Counted from the stretch's first letter, positions 25,500 through 34,144 are shown. The stretch: DNA of 42,841 nt from Spirosoma fluviale (GCA_945901025.1 CAMDJW010000018.1:1-42841); one strand, 5' to 3'. Translations and numbers: made by a program. Notes: generated from the letters alone by a model not told the origin.

Positions 25500-26141
25500 A
25501 TGAAAACTTTAACAAAAGAGTTACAAGCAGCCATTTCTCCATCCATGGCTTTGGAATTGCTTAAAGAAGGGAATAAAAGATTTGTTAATAATTTAAAGGC
25601 AAATCGCAACTTGTTACAACAGGCAAATGAAACGTCTGATGGCCAACATCCATTCGCAGTGGTTTTAAGCTGTATTGATAGTAGAACTTCCGCAGAGCTT
25701 ATTTTTGACCAAGGACTTGGTGACATTTTTAGTGTAAGAATTGCTGGGAATATCATCAACGAGGATATATTAGGTAGTATGGAATTTGCCTGTAAATTAG
25801 CTGGCTCAAAAATAATCGTTGTTTTAGGGCACAGTAAGTGCGGAGCAGTAAAAGGCGCATGCGACCATGCCGAGATGGGGAATTTAACTGCCTTACTCGC
25901 AAAAATTAGACCTGCTGTAGATGACGAATTGGAAACAAAAGATAATCGTACATCCACTAATGCTACTTTTGTAGAAAATGTTGCTGCAATTAATGTAAAA
26001 AGGACAGTAAAATCCATTTTGGAGAGAAGTACTATTCTTGAACACATGATAGCGAACGGAGAAATTGGTATTATTGGCGGAATGCACGATTTAACAACGG
26101 GACAAGTTACTTACTATGAGAACACTGCTTTTATAGCTTAA
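25500..26141 (+). CDS. Beta-class carbonic anhydrase
   Basis: A 213-residue cytoplasmic enzyme. Zinc ligands and the catalytic dyad are Cys58-x-Asp60-x-Arg62 (CIDSR), His111 and Cys114 (GHSKCGAVKGA), with VRIAGN between them as usual in the family. It interconverts CO2 and bicarbonate, supplying carboxylases or maintaining pH. The full domain is present with no defects, although the genes on either side are damaged. The response-regulator gene starts 8 bp after the stop, so they are probably cotranscribed. Confidence 0.92.
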   Translation: MKTLTKELQAAISPSMALELLKEGNKRFVNNLKANRNLLQQANETSDGQHPFAVVLSCIDSRTSAELIFDQGLGDIFSVRIAGNIINEDILGSMEFACKLAGSKIIVVLGHSKCGAVKGACDHAEMGNLTALLAKIRPAVDDELETKDNRTSTNATFVENVAAINVKRTVKSILERSTILEHMIANGEIGIIGGMHDLTTGQVTYYENTAFIA

Positions 26142-26149
26142 ATAAATCA

Positions 26150-26617
26150 ATGAATATTATCTCCATACTTCTGATAGAAGATGAGCCAGATGTGGTAGAT
26201 TTTGTCAAAAAGGGCTTAGGGGAAGAGTCTTTTGAAGTGTCAGTTGCGCTAAATGGCGTTGATGGCCTGGAAATGGCAATAAATAATCCATATGATATAG
26301 TCTTGCTTGACATAATGATTCCAGAAAAAAATGGGATAGAGGTATGTAAAGAAATTAGAGGGCGTGGAATTCAAACGCCAATACTTTTTTTAACGGCATT
26401 AAATACGCCAGATAATATAGCCTTAGGTTTAAATTCGGGAGCTGACGATTACCTAGTTAAGCCTTTTAAGTTCAACGAACTTATAGCACGCATAAGGGCT
26501 ATTTTAAGAAGATTAAATGTGGAGAAAATAGGTGCTGTAAAGTCCAAGACAAAATATTTTATATCAAATTTGGTCCTTGATGATGATGCAAAACATCAAC
26601 CAACTAAAAAAAGCTAA
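26150..26617 (+). CDS. OmpR-type response regulator lacking its DNA-binding domain
   Basis: A 155-residue protein with a complete receiver domain: acidic pair Glu10-Asp11, phospho-acceptor Asp54 (VLLDIMIPEKNG), Thr82 and Lys104 (DDYLVKPFKFNELIARI). The linker and the first strand of an OmpR/PhoB winged helix follow (ISNLVLDDDAK), but the frame then runs into PTKKS and a stop, and no winged helix is found in any frame before the GMC gene. Family members are normally about 225-235 residues, so roughly 75 residues are gone, probably by a deletion with an end near 26600. No histidine kinase adjoins it. It may act as a receiver-only protein but is more likely a remnant. Confidence 0.85.
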   Translation: MNIISILLIEDEPDVVDFVKKGLGEESFEVSVALNGVDGLEMAINNPYDIVLLDIMIPEKNGIEVCKEIRGRGIQTPILFLTALNTPDNIALGLNSGADDYLVKPFKFNELIARIRAILRRLNVEKIGAVKSKTKYFISNLVLDDDAKHQPTKKS

Positions 26618-26675
26618 ATTTTCAAGGGATGGCTTAGCGGGTTTGGTCCAAAGTTTTGGAATCACGATTTCTTAA

Positions 26676-28373
26676 TTACAAATTCCGCTTCTTCTTTTCA
26701 CTGATGGCATAATCCACGGCCCTCGCGGTTAAAGCCATATAGGTAAGGGACGGATTCTGAGTGGATGTCGACGTCATACAAGATCCATCCGTGACAAACA
26801 CGTTTTTACAATGATGCATTTGGTTAAAAGCATTCAACACAGAGGTCTTAGGATCTTTTCCCATGCGCGCCCCGCCCATTTCATGATTCTCATTTCCGGG
26901 TAGACGCTTGGTGTCAATCGGCTGAATATTCGTAAATCCTGCCGCTGCATACATTTCGGTAAATTGCTGATGAAAATCTTTCAACATCTTCTCATCATTC
27001 TCATCATAGGCCACCGCAACTCTGAGTTGGGGTATCCCATATTTATCCTTCATTTGCCCATCCAAACGAACGGTCGAATGTGCCTTAGGGATCGTTTCCC
27101 CCATCATGCCTACGTTGATGTGCCAGTGGCCTAGTTTTTGTGCCAACAATGAATTCTTCAATGATTCGCCCACAAGGTCTTTGGCATTTAACACCACCCG
27201 ACTTGCCGAAAGGTTGCTCGCATAGCCTCTCAAAAAATCAGTTTCTTGCTTATACACATTTCTAAAGCGCGGGATATACCCAGACGTCGGCCTTTTTCCC
27301 TCCGTTTTATAATTCAAATCCCCATCGTACTCGGCCGTAATTCGACCCCGATAACTATGAAAAGCCATGTGGGTACCTAAAATTCCTGAATCATTTCCGA
27401 GCCCATTGGGGAAGCGAGAAGAAATGGAATTCAATAAAATTAAATTCGTCGCTAAAGGCGAGGCGTTCACAAAAATAATAGAGGCATAATATTCCTCCAT
27501 TTCATGGGTCAGCGCATTCACCACGCGAACGCCGATCGCCTTATTTTTCTTCTCATCATATATGATTGAATGAGCGACCGAATGAGCTTTTAAGGTTAAA
27601 TTTCCCGTGTGATAAGCCGCTGGCAGAGTAGCAGAATTACTACTAAAATAACCGCCATAAGGGCAGCCGCGTTCACATAAAGTTCGGTTTTGGCATTGGC
27701 TTCTCCCGACATCCCGATGGATTTTATCGGCCTGGCTTAAATTCGCTGTGCGCGCAATAATCACATGCCGATCCGTATATTTATTTTTTAATACTTGGCC
27801 AAAATGCTTCTCCACACAAGACAATTCATAAGGCTTTATAAAATCGCCATCTGGCAAGGTTTCCAAGCCATCTTTATTGCCCGAAATACCCACAAATTTT
27901 TCCACATAACTGTACCAAGGAGCCAAGTCTTTGTATCGAATGGGCCAGTCGACGGCATAGCCATCTCGCGCCGGACCCGTAAAATCAAAATCACTCCATC
28001 GCTGAGTATGGCGACCCCATAAAAGCGATCGGCCCCCGACATGATACGCCCGAATCCAATCGTACGGTTTGTCCTGAATGTAGGCCTGCTCTTCGTCTTT
28101 GGTTAAAAAATGAGAGGTCGCCTCGGAAAAAATAAAGTTCTTACTCGCAATGCCATATTCTTTTTTTAGGTCTGTTGGCACCTGTCCTCGATGCGGAAAT
28201 TCCCATGGATTAAGTGAGGTAGTCGGATAATCTGCGACATGTTTAACGTCTCGACCTCGATCCAAAAGAAGTGTTTTCAAACCTTTTTCGGTCAGTTCTT
28301 TCGCCGACCAGCCTCCGCTAATTCCAGAGCCAATCACAATGGCATCAAACGTACGTTTATCTCTAGCGTTCAT
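26676..28373 (-). CDS. GMC-family FAD-dependent oxidoreductase
   Basis: A 565-residue flavoprotein. The FAD-binding motif VIGSGISGGWSAKEL is at the N-terminus, followed by LLDRGR; VGGRSLLWGRHTQRW and CERGCPYGGYFSSN are typical of the bacterial sugar-oxidising branch, and the C-terminal active-site region reads ENHEMGGARMG (catalytic His) and TSTQNPSLTYMALTARA. Relatives include glucoside 3-dehydrogenase and gluconate dehydrogenase large subunits, which often need a small subunit-3 partner; none is next to it here. It follows the TIM-barrel isomerase gene by 3 bp, so a role in 3-keto-sugar formation is a fair inference. Confidence 0.87.
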   Translation of the reverse strand: MNARDKRTFDAIVIGSGISGGWSAKELTEKGLKTLLLDRGRDVKHVADYPTTSLNPWEFPHRGQVPTDLKKEYGIASKNFIFSEATSHFLTKDEEQAYIQDKPYDWIRAYHVGGRSLLWGRHTQRWSDFDFTGPARDGYAVDWPIRYKDLAPWYSYVEKFVGISGNKDGLETLPDGDFIKPYELSCVEKHFGQVLKNKYTDRHVIIARTANLSQADKIHRDVGRSQCQNRTLCERGCPYGGYFSSNSATLPAAYHTGNLTLKAHSVAHSIIYDEKKNKAIGVRVVNALTHEMEEYYASIIFVNASPLATNLILLNSISSRFPNGLGNDSGILGTHMAFHSYRGRITAEYDGDLNYKTEGKRPTSGYIPRFRNVYKQETDFLRGYASNLSASRVVLNAKDLVGESLKNSLLAQKLGHWHINVGMMGETIPKAHSTVRLDGQMKDKYGIPQLRVAVAYDENDEKMLKDFHQQFTEMYAAAGFTNIQPIDTKRLPGNENHEMGGARMGKDPKTSVLNAFNQMHHCKNVFVTDGSCMTSTSTQNPSLTYMALTARAVDYAISEKKKRNL

Positions 28374-28376
28374 TTT

Positions 28377-29273
28377 TTATAGCCAGTAATTTGAAAAGTT
28401 TTTAGAAAAATGAGGGATTGCAATTTCAGGTTCGGCAATCTCAGGATGCCAAAGCTTCTCCCACTCAAAACTATAATAGCCAGAATACCCGCCAGATTTT
28501 AAAGCATGAAGCGCTTCCTTCACCGGAGCATTTCCTTCCCCCAAAAGTGTGTATTTCTCTCCCGCCTCCGTAACAATCGCATCCTTGATATGCGTATGTA
28601 AAATATATTTTTTCAATACTTGGTACACCTGCGCTGGGGGTTCTTTGGTGACCGACCACATATTAAAGAAATCCCAAACGAGGCCTACATTTTGATCATT
28701 GGTTTCTTGCATGATGTGCAGAAGCATATCGCTTTTTATTACTTTGCCATGCGATTCCAAAAGCACTTTCACCCCGCTGGTTTTTGCATAATTTCCTAAT
28801 TCAATCAATCCTTGGATGATCGCATTCACCGTTTCATTCTCCGGCTGATCTTTGGGTAAATCATTTGGGAATACACGAATAAACGGGCAGGCCAATTGGT
28901 TTGCGAGGTCAATAAATCTCTTCGCCTCATCTATATTGCTTTGTCGCTTTTTGGCATCCAAGAAATGCAGGTTGGCCGACGAACCCAAATTAACAATTTT
29001 CAAACCTGCATCTGCCACTTGCCTCCGCGTGCTTGCGAGATTAGTCGGGCTGAAAATCGGAAGCGCGGGAAGATCTAAATTTCCCTTAATCCCTCTGATT
29101 TCAATCCCTGAATACTGGTTTTTGATGGCATGTTGGAGCACTTGAGAAAAATCCCATGCCGGGCAACCTAAGGTCGAGAAAGACAAGAGGGGTTTATTTG
29201 CCTTATTAAAATCCAAGGCAGATAGCCCTAAAAGACCCGTGCTTTGCTTTAAAAATTCCCGGCGATTTTTCAT
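28377..29273 (-). CDS. Tat-exported sugar phosphate isomerase/epimerase-like protein
   Basis: A 298-residue protein starting MKNRREFLKQSTGLLGLSAL, a twin-arginine signal, followed by a xylose-isomerase-like TIM barrel: FSTLGCPAWDF, YSGIEIRG, VKVLLESHGKV, GLVWDFFNMW, LHTHIKDA and GYYSFEWEKLWHPE. The Glu, His and Asp residues in these motifs would bind a divalent metal. The longer frame reaching 29351 adds no recognisable sequence, so 29273 was chosen. Middle gene of the Gfo/Idh - isomerase - GMC operon (105-bp and 3-bp gaps). Export by Tat of a folded metalloenzyme suggests periplasmic sugar conversion. Confidence 0.87.
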   Translation of the reverse strand: MKNRREFLKQSTGLLGLSALDFNKANKPLLSFSTLGCPAWDFSQVLQHAIKNQYSGIEIRGIKGNLDLPALPIFSPTNLASTRRQVADAGLKIVNLGSSANLHFLDAKKRQSNIDEAKRFIDLANQLACPFIRVFPNDLPKDQPENETVNAIIQGLIELGNYAKTSGVKVLLESHGKVIKSDMLLHIMQETNDQNVGLVWDFFNMWSVTKEPPAQVYQVLKKYILHTHIKDAIVTEAGEKYTLLGEGNAPVKEALHALKSGGYSGYYSFEWEKLWHPEIAEPEIAIPHFSKNFSNYWL

Positions 29274-29378
29274 GCGATTAATACTAATATGGTTGGCATT
29301 CATTTGTAAAAAGAACAAGAGCTTAAAGCCCTTGTTCAAAATACCTATCAAGATTTCATATTGAAAAAGGAAGATTGC

Positions 29379-30779
29379 TTACTTCAACAATTTCATTTTA
29401 ATGGGATCCCAACGAATGATCTTTTTAGAGAAATAACTTTCATTACAAGCCAAGGCAGGAGCAGCAGCTCTAAAGCCGAAAGTGGCATCTTCTACAACCG
29501 CTTTCCCTGTTCTGATTGCATCAAAGAAATTAGTAAAGTGATCTAAATGTTCGTTGTAGCCGGTGGGCGGTTTGAACGTAATATCCTCTTTCAATGGACG
29601 CTTTTTCTGAGCTTCGGTCCATTTGGCATCGTATTCCTTTTGCATTTCCTCTTGCATGCTTTTGGAGAATGTAAATACGGAATCATATCCCCCAAAGCCT
29701 GGGGCTTCTGGCAAAATACTATGCTTGATCGAGATGTTATTTCCTTTGACATCCATCACCCCTTCGGAGCCGATAAACCGGGTAACTTCTTGGCCACCGG
29801 TCCCGCTAATAAAGTTTACTTGAAGCGTTAATTGGAATGCCGGATGTTCAGCCGTATCTCCATACTGCATCGTTCCCGCCATCACATCAGGTAGATTTCT
29901 ACCATCTTTCCAGTGACTGAATTGGCCTGTGCTAACAATGGTTTGAGGTCCTAATGAGTTTGTCACAAAATGCGTTCCACTCAGTAAGTGAATAAATAAG
30001 TCTCCGGCCACACCCGTTCCCACTTCTTTAAATGCTCTCCACCAGAAGAATTTCTTGGCGTCAAATTCCATTTTACCCGTTGCTTCCACAAAGCGATCCC
30101 AGTCGGTCGACATCGCACTAGCGTCTTTGGGTATGGTATATTCCCAAGCACCGATGGAGCTTTGTCGGTCATACACGGCATTCACCATGTTTAATTTACC
30201 TATTTCTCCGGCGGCCAACAATTCTTTTGCTTTGGCTAAGCCGAGGCTGCTGACACGCTGGGAACCTACTTGCAATACTTTGTTTGAATTTTTTTGGGCC
30301 TGTATAACTTTATAACCTTCGTCTATTTTATAGACCATGGGTTTTTCTACGTAGACGTGTTTTCCTTTGGCCAAAGCATCCAAGGTAATTCGACAATGCC
30401 AAACATCCGTAGTCGCGATGATTACCGCGTCGATGTCCGCACGGTCTAATAATTCCTTATAATTTCGGGTGGTGTAAAGGTCTTTGCCATATAATTCTTT
30501 GGCGTTTTCAATGCGTCCTGTATATAGATCACAAATACCAGCTAGTTCAACGCCCGGAACTTTCAGGGCGGTCGCTAAATCGAAGTGTCCTTGAACCCCA
30601 AAACCGATAACTCCTAATCTGATTTTTTCACCTACGGAAACGCGCTTTTCATACAGCATAATTCGCTCCTCGGATTTTTGTTGGGCTGCTAGGGAAGACA
30701 ATGGGAAAGCGGCGCTTGCTACGCCGATGGCTCCTATTTGTTGCAAAAACTTTTTGCGTGATGATTGATTTTCTTTCAT
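29379..30779 (-). CDS. Gfo/Idh/MocA-family oxidoreductase with Tat-like signal
   Basis: A 466-residue protein. The N-terminus SSRKKFLQQIGAIGVASAAF resembles a Tat signal, although the second arginine is replaced by lysine. Then comes the Rossmann domain IRLGVIGFGVQGHFDLATAL with ICDLYTGR, and the family hallmark YVEKPM. The C-terminal alpha/beta domain includes WWRAFKEVGTGVAGDLFIHLL with the usual catalytic His-containing helix. Such enzymes oxidise or reduce sugar hydroxyls with a tightly bound NAD(P). It is the first gene of an operon with an exported isomerase and a GMC oxidoreductase; this set fits catabolism via 3-keto-sugars. The start at 30779 gives the signal; a GTG/ATG at 30800 adds seven residues. 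Confidence 0.87.
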   Translation of the reverse strand: MKENQSSRKKFLQQIGAIGVASAAFPLSSLAAQQKSEERIMLYEKRVSVGEKIRLGVIGFGVQGHFDLATALKVPGVELAGICDLYTGRIENAKELYGKDLYTTRNYKELLDRADIDAVIIATTDVWHCRITLDALAKGKHVYVEKPMVYKIDEGYKVIQAQKNSNKVLQVGSQRVSSLGLAKAKELLAAGEIGKLNMVNAVYDRQSSIGAWEYTIPKDASAMSTDWDRFVEATGKMEFDAKKFFWWRAFKEVGTGVAGDLFIHLLSGTHFVTNSLGPQTIVSTGQFSHWKDGRNLPDVMAGTMQYGDTAEHPAFQLTLQVNFISGTGGQEVTRFIGSEGVMDVKGNNISIKHSILPEAPGFGGYDSVFTFSKSMQEEMQKEYDAKWTEAQKKRPLKEDITFKPPTGYNEHLDHFTNFFDAIRTGKAVVEDATFGFRAAAPALACNESYFSKKIIRWDPIKMKLLK

Positions 30780-30839
30780 AAGTTTAGATTTGTGAGCCAA
30801 TTTAATATAAAATTTCTAGAGACCATTCATTTACGTTTA

Positions 30840-30847
30840 CAAAGCTA
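30840..30847 (-). promoter_or_regulatory. Candidate -7 element upstream of the Gfo/Idh operon
   Basis: Minus-strand TAGCTTTG, 60 nt before the start codon, in a 12-base context (30839-30850) identical to one upstream of the glucarate operon. No -33 box at the normal distance was seen. Confidence 0.35.
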
Positions 30848-31043
30848 AAGCTAAGTCTTGAGATTAAATAAAATGATCGCTCTGATTTCTTTAAAAAGAG
30901 GCAGTAATTTCTCTCGTATTTGCCATTAAAATAAGGTCCAAATTACGAGGAAAATGAATTCAAAATTGTTAACAATTTTTTAATCTTATCGTATACTTCA
31001 GGTTAAAAATCTAAGGTATATTTAAGTATAAAAAATAACAACC

Positions 31044-31295
31044 ATGCTATCTACAAACCCGTTAACAGAAGCCCAAAAAAACGTGATCAAAAATGAATAT
31101 CGCGTTCACTTAAACTCGTCAAAATCTATTTTTGACGTGGATTATATCGTAGATGAAATATTCGATGCTTGTGTTATGAATCATTCGATTTTTGATTTAT
31201 CTCAAGATAATGAAGCTGGCGATTTGGCCACAGGTTATTATCAATTAGTCTATGATTTTTTAGAAGAATTATCCGAATTAGAAGAGGTAGCTTAA
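31044..31295 (+). CDS. Small acidic protein of unknown function
   Basis: An 83-residue protein, rich in Asp and Glu especially at the end (YDFLEELSELEEVA), without signal peptide or membrane segment, predicted mostly helical. I do not recognise a family. Coding is supported by the codon pattern, an A-rich leader before the ATG and an isolated position with free flanks on both sides (about 240 bp before, 340 bp after). A perfect 18-bp palindrome at 30962-30979 lies about 65 bp upstream and could be an operator. Probably a monocistronic cytosolic protein. Confidence 0.65.
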   Translation: MLSTNPLTEAQKNVIKNEYRVHLNSSKSIFDVDYIVDEIFDACVMNHSIFDLSQDNEAGDLATGYYQLVYDFLEELSELEEVA

Positions 31296-31634
31296 ATTCT
31301 CTTTTTCAAACATTTCTTGTAGCAATTAGATCCAATTAAATGGCCCTTAGAAACAACATTCTAATGGTTATGATTTAATCTTTCAAAGCTTCATTTTAAA
31401 ACTCTGTCATCCCCTGACCCATGTGGATTAAGAATCCCCTATAGTATACGTTATTCTCATTGGGGTAGACCTTATATCTCATTCAATTTTTTGACATTCA
31501 AAATTTAGACTGTATTTAAAAGATTATTTCTTTTTTTAAATATAGCATTACAAATTGCTATGTTATCCAATATAAAACATAAATTACCCTAACTTTATTA
31601 CACGTTTAATTAAAAATAACCCTAACTTTGTGAC
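31296..31634. other. 339-bp gap, mostly AT-rich, ending in a 33-bp duplication
   Basis: No reading frame longer than about 20 codons and no RNA gene is visible. The last 55 bp hold a degenerate direct repeat (31581-31613 and 31614-31646) that carries the ATPase promoter and start. Confidence 0.6.
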
Positions 31635-31646
31635 ATGTTTGAAAGG
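31581..31646 (+). repeat. Imperfect 33-bp tandem repeat over the ATPase start
   Basis: The first unit begins AAATTACCCTAACTTTATTA and the second AAATAACCCTAACTTTGTGA; the similarity continues through ACACGTTT / ACATGTTT. The second unit contains TAACTTTG (31623-31630), a TAnnTTTG -7 box only 5 nt before the ATG at 31635, so the transcript may be leaderless. Confidence 0.55.
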
Positions 31647-32975
31647 AGATTAATTCAAGAGCTTGAAAAATGGGAGGTTAAGGAAAACCGAAAACCCCTT
31701 GTTATTAGAGGAGCAAGGCAAGTTGGGAAAACGACCTTGGTTAATCAATTTGCTCAACATTATGAACAATACATTTACTTAAATTTAGAGCTTCCAGAGG
31801 ATAAAAAACTTTTTGAGACCTTCGCGTCAATAGATAATTTAATTCAAGCAATATTCTTTATAAAGAATAAAACATTGAATTTAAAAAGTAAAACCTTGGT
31901 ATTCATTGACGAAATACAAGCGGCTCCAAAAGCATTAAATACACTTCGCTATTTTTATGAGTTCGCTCCAGAAATTTCTGTCATTGCAGCAGGAAGTATG
32001 CTAGAGACATTATTTGATAAAAATATAAGTTTTCCCATTGGTCGCGTTGAATATATGGTCATTAGGCCTGTTTCTTTTCCAGAATTCCTTTCTGCCATAG
32101 GAGAAACTGCTGCCTTAGATCAATTAATGCAGATACCTTTGGCGGATTTTGCTCATTCTAAATTGATTTATTTATTTCACACTTATGCGTTAATTGGTGG
32201 AATGCCTGAAATTGTTCAACAATATTCTAAACATAAAGACTTAGTGGCATTATCGCCCATTTACAATTCTTTAATCAGTGGCTATTTGGATGATGTGGAA
32301 AAGTATGCTACTCATAATTCGCAAATACAACACATCCGACATTGCATTCAAAGTTCCTTTTCTCAAGCTGGCAAAAGAATAAAATTTGAGGGTTTTGGAA
32401 ATTCCCCTTATAAATCCCGTGAAATGGGGGAGTCTCTTCGAATGCTTGAAAAAGCTTTGTTGGTTCAATTAATTTATCCGAGCACGGCTTCAACTTTACC
32501 CTTGGTGGCTGATATAAGAAAATCCCCACGATTACAGGTTTTGGATTCTGGTTTATTGAATTATTTTGTAGGAATACAGCAGGAAATTTTAGGAACAAGC
32601 GATTTAAATAGTATTTACCAAGGCACGCTCATTGAGCATCTGGTTGGACAGGAATTATTAACATTTCAATTTAATTCCTTAAGTGCGCTTCATTTTTGGG
32701 TAAGAGAAAAAAGGGAATCAACGGCAGAAGTGGACTATTTATTTCTGTTTAATGGACAAATAATTCCCATAGAAGTAAAATCAGGAAAGGAAGGGACTTT
32801 AAAATCTTTGCATATATTTATGGACTTGGCCCCACACAATTTAGCCGTAAGGTTGTATGCTGGGGCTTTAAATATAACAGAAGCCAAAACTTCAAACGGT
32901 AAAAAATATCGAATATTAAATCTTCCATATTTTCTGGTTTCGCAAATTGAAAAATATATCCAGTGGTTTATATAA
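31635..32975 (+). CDS. AAA-family ATPase with DUF4143 domain
   Basis: A 446-residue protein of the AAA_14/DUF4143 type. Walker A is GARQVGKTT (about 26-34), Walker B is LVFIDEIQ (Asp92, Glu93), followed by the sensor-like VIAAGSMLE. The C-terminal DUF4143 region ends with a nuclease-like motif: VREKRESTAEVDYLFLFNGQIIPIEVKSG, where Glu-x-Asp and Glu-x-Lys mimic a PD-(D/E)xK site. The family is widespread, often patchy between strains, and of unknown function, with suspected defence or mobile-element links. Stand-alone here, probably with a leaderless or very short-leader transcript. Confidence 0.88.
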   Translation: MFERRLIQELEKWEVKENRKPLVIRGARQVGKTTLVNQFAQHYEQYIYLNLELPEDKKLFETFASIDNLIQAIFFIKNKTLNLKSKTLVFIDEIQAAPKALNTLRYFYEFAPEISVIAAGSMLETLFDKNISFPIGRVEYMVIRPVSFPEFLSAIGETAALDQLMQIPLADFAHSKLIYLFHTYALIGGMPEIVQQYSKHKDLVALSPIYNSLISGYLDDVEKYATHNSQIQHIRHCIQSSFSQAGKRIKFEGFGNSPYKSREMGESLRMLEKALLVQLIYPSTASTLPLVADIRKSPRLQVLDSGLLNYFVGIQQEILGTSDLNSIYQGTLIEHLVGQELLTFQFNSLSALHFWVREKRESTAEVDYLFLFNGQIIPIEVKSGKEGTLKSLHIFMDLAPHNLAVRLYAGALNITEAKTSNGKKYRILNLPYFLVSQIEKYIQWFI

Positions 32976-33006
32976 AAAATTAGCTCCACAAATAAAGCCC
33001 TAACAC

Positions 33007-33420
33007 ATGAAAATCGATTTTATAAAGAAGATACAACACATCGGTATTCCCGCACATGATTTAGAAATATCCATTCCATTCTATGAGCGCCTTGGATTTG
33101 AGAATGTGATGGAATCGCCTTTTGAATTTGACGGGGGATATGGTACCTGCGTGATGATGAAAAATCATGAGGTGATCATCGAGTTATACCAAATGCCTGA
33201 GAAACAATTAGCGGAAATTAAGCAGCGAAAAAATGGGCATGTCGATCATTTTGCCATTGACGTTTCTGATGTAGATTTAGCTTTCGACACCTTGAAAAAA
33301 GCGGGTTTTGAAATGTTAGAATCCACGCCTACCTTCTTGCCATTTTGGAAAAATGGAACTCGGTTTTTTAATGTGAAAGGCCCGTCAGGTGAGACCATTG
33401 AATTCAATCAAATTTTATGA
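33007..33420 (+). CDS. VOC-family (glyoxalase-like) protein
   Basis: A 137-residue single-chain vicinal-oxygen-chelate protein with two beta-alpha-beta-beta-beta modules. Metal-ligand positions appear as His in IQHIGIPAHD, Glu in VIIELYQM, His in HVDHFAIDV and Glu in GETIEFNQIL, the arrangement of lactoylglutathione lyases. Substrate is not evident. It starts about 30 bp after the ATPase gene on the same strand and ends at a strong bidirectional terminator shared with the convergent DUF2911 gene. Confidence 0.88.
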   Translation: MKIDFIKKIQHIGIPAHDLEISIPFYERLGFENVMESPFEFDGGYGTCVMMKNHEVIIELYQMPEKQLAEIKQRKNGHVDHFAIDVSDVDLAFDTLKKAGFEMLESTPTFLPFWKNGTRFFNVKGPSGETIEFNQIL

Positions 33421-33483
33421 TGGGATCGAATAGCCATGAGGTCTATTTTTTAAAAATTGTAATTCTAAAGGCTCCTAAAATAG

Positions 33484-33518
33484 AAAAAATGCATGCCTAG
33501 AATAAGCATGCATTTTTT
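33484..33518. terminator. Bidirectional intrinsic terminator
   Basis: Arms AAAAAATGCATGC and GCATGCATTTTTT are exact complements around a 9-base loop, with A and T tracts at the outer ends. It lies between the convergent VOC and DUF2911 genes and can serve both. Confidence 0.85.
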
Positions 33519-33536
33519 ATAAAAGATTATTGAAAT

Positions 33537-34058
33537 TTATTTCGCTGGGATTAGCAATTCGATGTTTTCCCAGGCAAATGAAATGCCTTTTGCTACTACT
33601 TTATATTCTAAAGCTTCTTTAAAATCTGATTTTTTAGGCTTCGCTTTAATGGTAACCACATCTTTTTCAGCATTACGGGTCGTCTCGCCTCCACGCTTAA
33701 TGCCCCACTGGCCTACCTCAGAATTGATGATTACTTGCCACTCGCCTTCACTTGGAATCATGTAAATGGAGTATTTGCCTTTGGGTAAATTAGTTCCACC
33801 CACAGAAATATCCGCATCTGTTTCAATGCTTGTCGCCGTGTTAGCACCTGCGCGCCACACTTTATCCATCGGAACTAATTCGCCCCAAATTTTTCTTCCT
33901 TTTACGGAAGGGCTGCTGTAAACGAGGGTAACATTTGCTTTGCCGATTAAACCAGTAACCGTCATTTTGGGACTTGCCGGCGCTTGGCCTTGAGCAAAGG
34001 ATAATTGGGCCGTCATCATAAAAAGACCTGCCATAAATAAGGATTTGATTGTTTTCAT
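33537..34058 (-). CDS. Exported DUF2911 protein
   Basis: A 173-residue protein with signal peptide MKTIKSLFMAGLFMMTAQLSFA and a DUF2911 domain: VTLVYSSPSVKGRKIWGELVP, VWRAGANTATSIETDADI, LPKGKYSIYMIPSEGEWQVI and YKVVAKGISFAWEN. The domain is frequent in Bacteroidota, binds no known ligand and has no assigned function. Start 34058 was chosen for the signal peptide. The promoter at 34111-34144 matches consensus well, and the gene ends at the 33484-33518 terminator, so it is a single-gene unit. Confidence 0.88.
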   Translation of the reverse strand: MKTIKSLFMAGLFMMTAQLSFAQGQAPASPKMTVTGLIGKANVTLVYSSPSVKGRKIWGELVPMDKVWRAGANTATSIETDADISVGGTNLPKGKYSIYMIPSEGEWQVIINSEVGQWGIKRGGETTRNAEKDVVTIKAKPKKSDFKEALEYKVVAKGISFAWENIELLIPAK

Positions 34059-34110
34059 TTTTAATTTACGTTTAGGTATAAATGTGTTTTTGTAAAAATT
34101 CAATGTGGGC

Positions 34111-34144
34111 CAAATTTAAAGAATTATTATTTGTTCCGTTTCAA
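34111..34144 (-). promoter_or_regulatory. Promoter of the DUF2911 gene
   Basis: On the minus strand, TTG (34142-34144), 23 bases, TAAATTTG (34111-34118). Both boxes fit the Bacteroidota pattern at the upper end of the spacing range. Confidence 0.5.

Noticed and set aside
25454..26047. Minus-strand frame of 197 codons opposite carbonic anhydrase
   Set aside because: The plus-strand frame carries all zinc ligands; the antisense frame is a shadow rich in Ser and Phe.
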